Of a DNA stretch of 15,591 nucleotides, positions 14,867 to 15,591 are shown piece by piece. This stretch comes from FEN-1099 sp964511015 (lineage in GTDB: Bacteria; Lernaellota; Lernaellaia; Lernaellales; Lernaellaceae). The notes beneath the pieces were generated by a model. That model worked only from the letters and a program-made list of their open reading frames with translations, did no database searches and had not been told where the DNA came from. Every line of letters begins with the position of its first letter. Within the stretch, counting starts at the first letter, position 1. The position numbers and the translations under genes are program-made. The stretch spans positions 1 through 15,591 of the forward strand of contig CAZEDX010000096.1 of the NCBI GenBank assembly GCA_964511015.1. The letters run 5' to 3'.

Positions 14867-14880
14867 GGGTCCTCCCGACG

Positions 14881-15591
14881 TCAGGCGTTCTCCGCCTGCT
14901 TCTCGTACACCACCAGCGGCTGTTCGCCGTTGGCGATGACTTCCTCATTGATCACGACCTCGCGAATGTTCTTCTGGCTCGGCACGTCGAACATGATGTC
15001 GAGCATGACGTTTTCCAGAATCGAACGCAGGCCGCGCGCGCCCGACTTGCGGGCCAGCGCCTGCCGCGCCAGCGCGCGCAACGCGCCGTCGGAGAAGGTC
15101 AACTTTACGTTTTCCATCTCGAACAGCTTCATGTACTGGCGCACGATGGCGTTTTTCGGCTCGGTCAGCACGCGGACCAGCGCCTCTTCGTCGAGTTCGT
15201 GCAGCGTCACGGCCACCGGCAGGCGGCCGATGAATTCGGGGATCAAACCATAGCGCAGCAGGTCCTCGGGCTGCGTCTGCTCGAGGATCTGGCCGATGCG
15301 CATTTCCTTGCGGCTGTGCACCTCGGCGCCGAAGCCGAGCGTGGACTTGCCGATGCGGCGCAGGATGATGTCTTCCAGCCCGTGGAAAGCGCCGCCGCAG
15401 ATGAACAGGATGTTGGTCGTGTCGATGTGCAGGAAATCCTGCTGCGGGTGCTTGCGTCCGCCCTTGGGCGGCACGTGGGCGACCGTGCCTTCGATGATTT
15501 TCAGCAGCGCCTGCTGCACGCCTTCGCCCGACACGTCGCGGGTAATGGACGGGCTGTCGGATTTGCGGCTGATCTTGTCGATCTCGTCGAT
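14881..15591 (-). CDS. clpX: ATP-dependent Clp protease ATPase subunit ClpX, 5' end outside window
   Basis: These are the C-terminal 236 residues of ClpX, the AAA+ unfoldase that feeds substrates to ClpP. The fragment opens inside Walker B (IDEIDKI). It then has the conserved SRDVSGEGVQQALLK-like segment (here TRDVSGEGVQQALLK), pore-proximal and sensor-1 sequence (ILFICGGAFHGLE), the RYGLIPEFIGRLPV segment with the arginine finger, and sensor 2 in KSGARGLRSILE. All match the family. The zinc-binding N-domain and Walker A lie outside the window. It is followed by lon after 14 bp; clpP would be expected upstream beyond the edge. Confidence 0.97.
   Translation of the reverse strand: MDEIDKISRKSDSPSITRDVSGEGVQQALLKIIEGTVAHVPPKGGRKHPQQDFLHIDTTNILFICGGAFHGLEDIILRRIGKSTLGFGAEVHSRKEMRIGQILEQTQPEDLLRYGLIPEFIGRLPVAVTLHELDEEALVRVLTEPKNAIVRQYMKLFEMENVKLTFSDGALRALARQALARKSGARGLRSILENVMLDIMFDVPSQKNIREVVINEEVIANGEQPLVVYEKQAENA

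Overview
The window is GC-rich DNA from a Gram-negative bacterium. Evidence for this: two lipobox lipoproteins, secreted proteins with Asp-rich stalks and Cys-containing tails, a pair of small FHA proteins, and a clpX-lon operon. This mix is typical of the deltaproteobacterial/myxobacterial lineages and neighbouring candidate phyla. There is no 16S or other phylogenetic marker here, so the taxon is an inference. No phage, transposase, integrase, CRISPR array or recognisable defence system is visible.

Layout from left to right: a truncated P1-family (S58) peptidase on the minus strand; a divergent multi-pass GT-C glycosyltransferase-like protein; a 200-bp patch of five different short tandem repeats; a minus-strand CapA/PgsA-type lipoprotein; a divergent zinc-ribbon membrane protein of unknown function; a non-coding 264-bp stretch made largely of six hairpins; a large minus-strand lipoprotein with an Asp-rich linker and twelve repeats of a His-containing motif; a two-gene FHA operon; a second GT-C-like membrane protein; a tadA - tRNA-Ser(CGA) - tRNA-Ser(GGA) unit with a clear promoter and terminator; a secreted CBM9/DOMON-like protein with a Cys-rich region and a 27-triad Asp stalk; a 61-residue secreted Asp-rich peptide with a GCGC motif, followed by a terminator; a 79-residue helical protein; and lon preceded by the 3' part of clpX on the minus strand.

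Housekeeping parts (tadA and tRNAs, clpX-lon) flank lineage-specific envelope genes. The window's most distinctive theme is the Asp-rich tract. It occurs in three separate secreted proteins, next to the lipidated Cys in one and next to a C-terminal Cys motif in the other two, which suggests a surface stalk and anchor module. The two FHA proteins share a TRI-x-T-x-D-E motif outside their FHA folds, a candidate phospho-docking site. Both GT-C genes have a -10-like hexamer 6-7 nt from their ATG and no Shine-Dalgarno sequence, so they may be leaderless.
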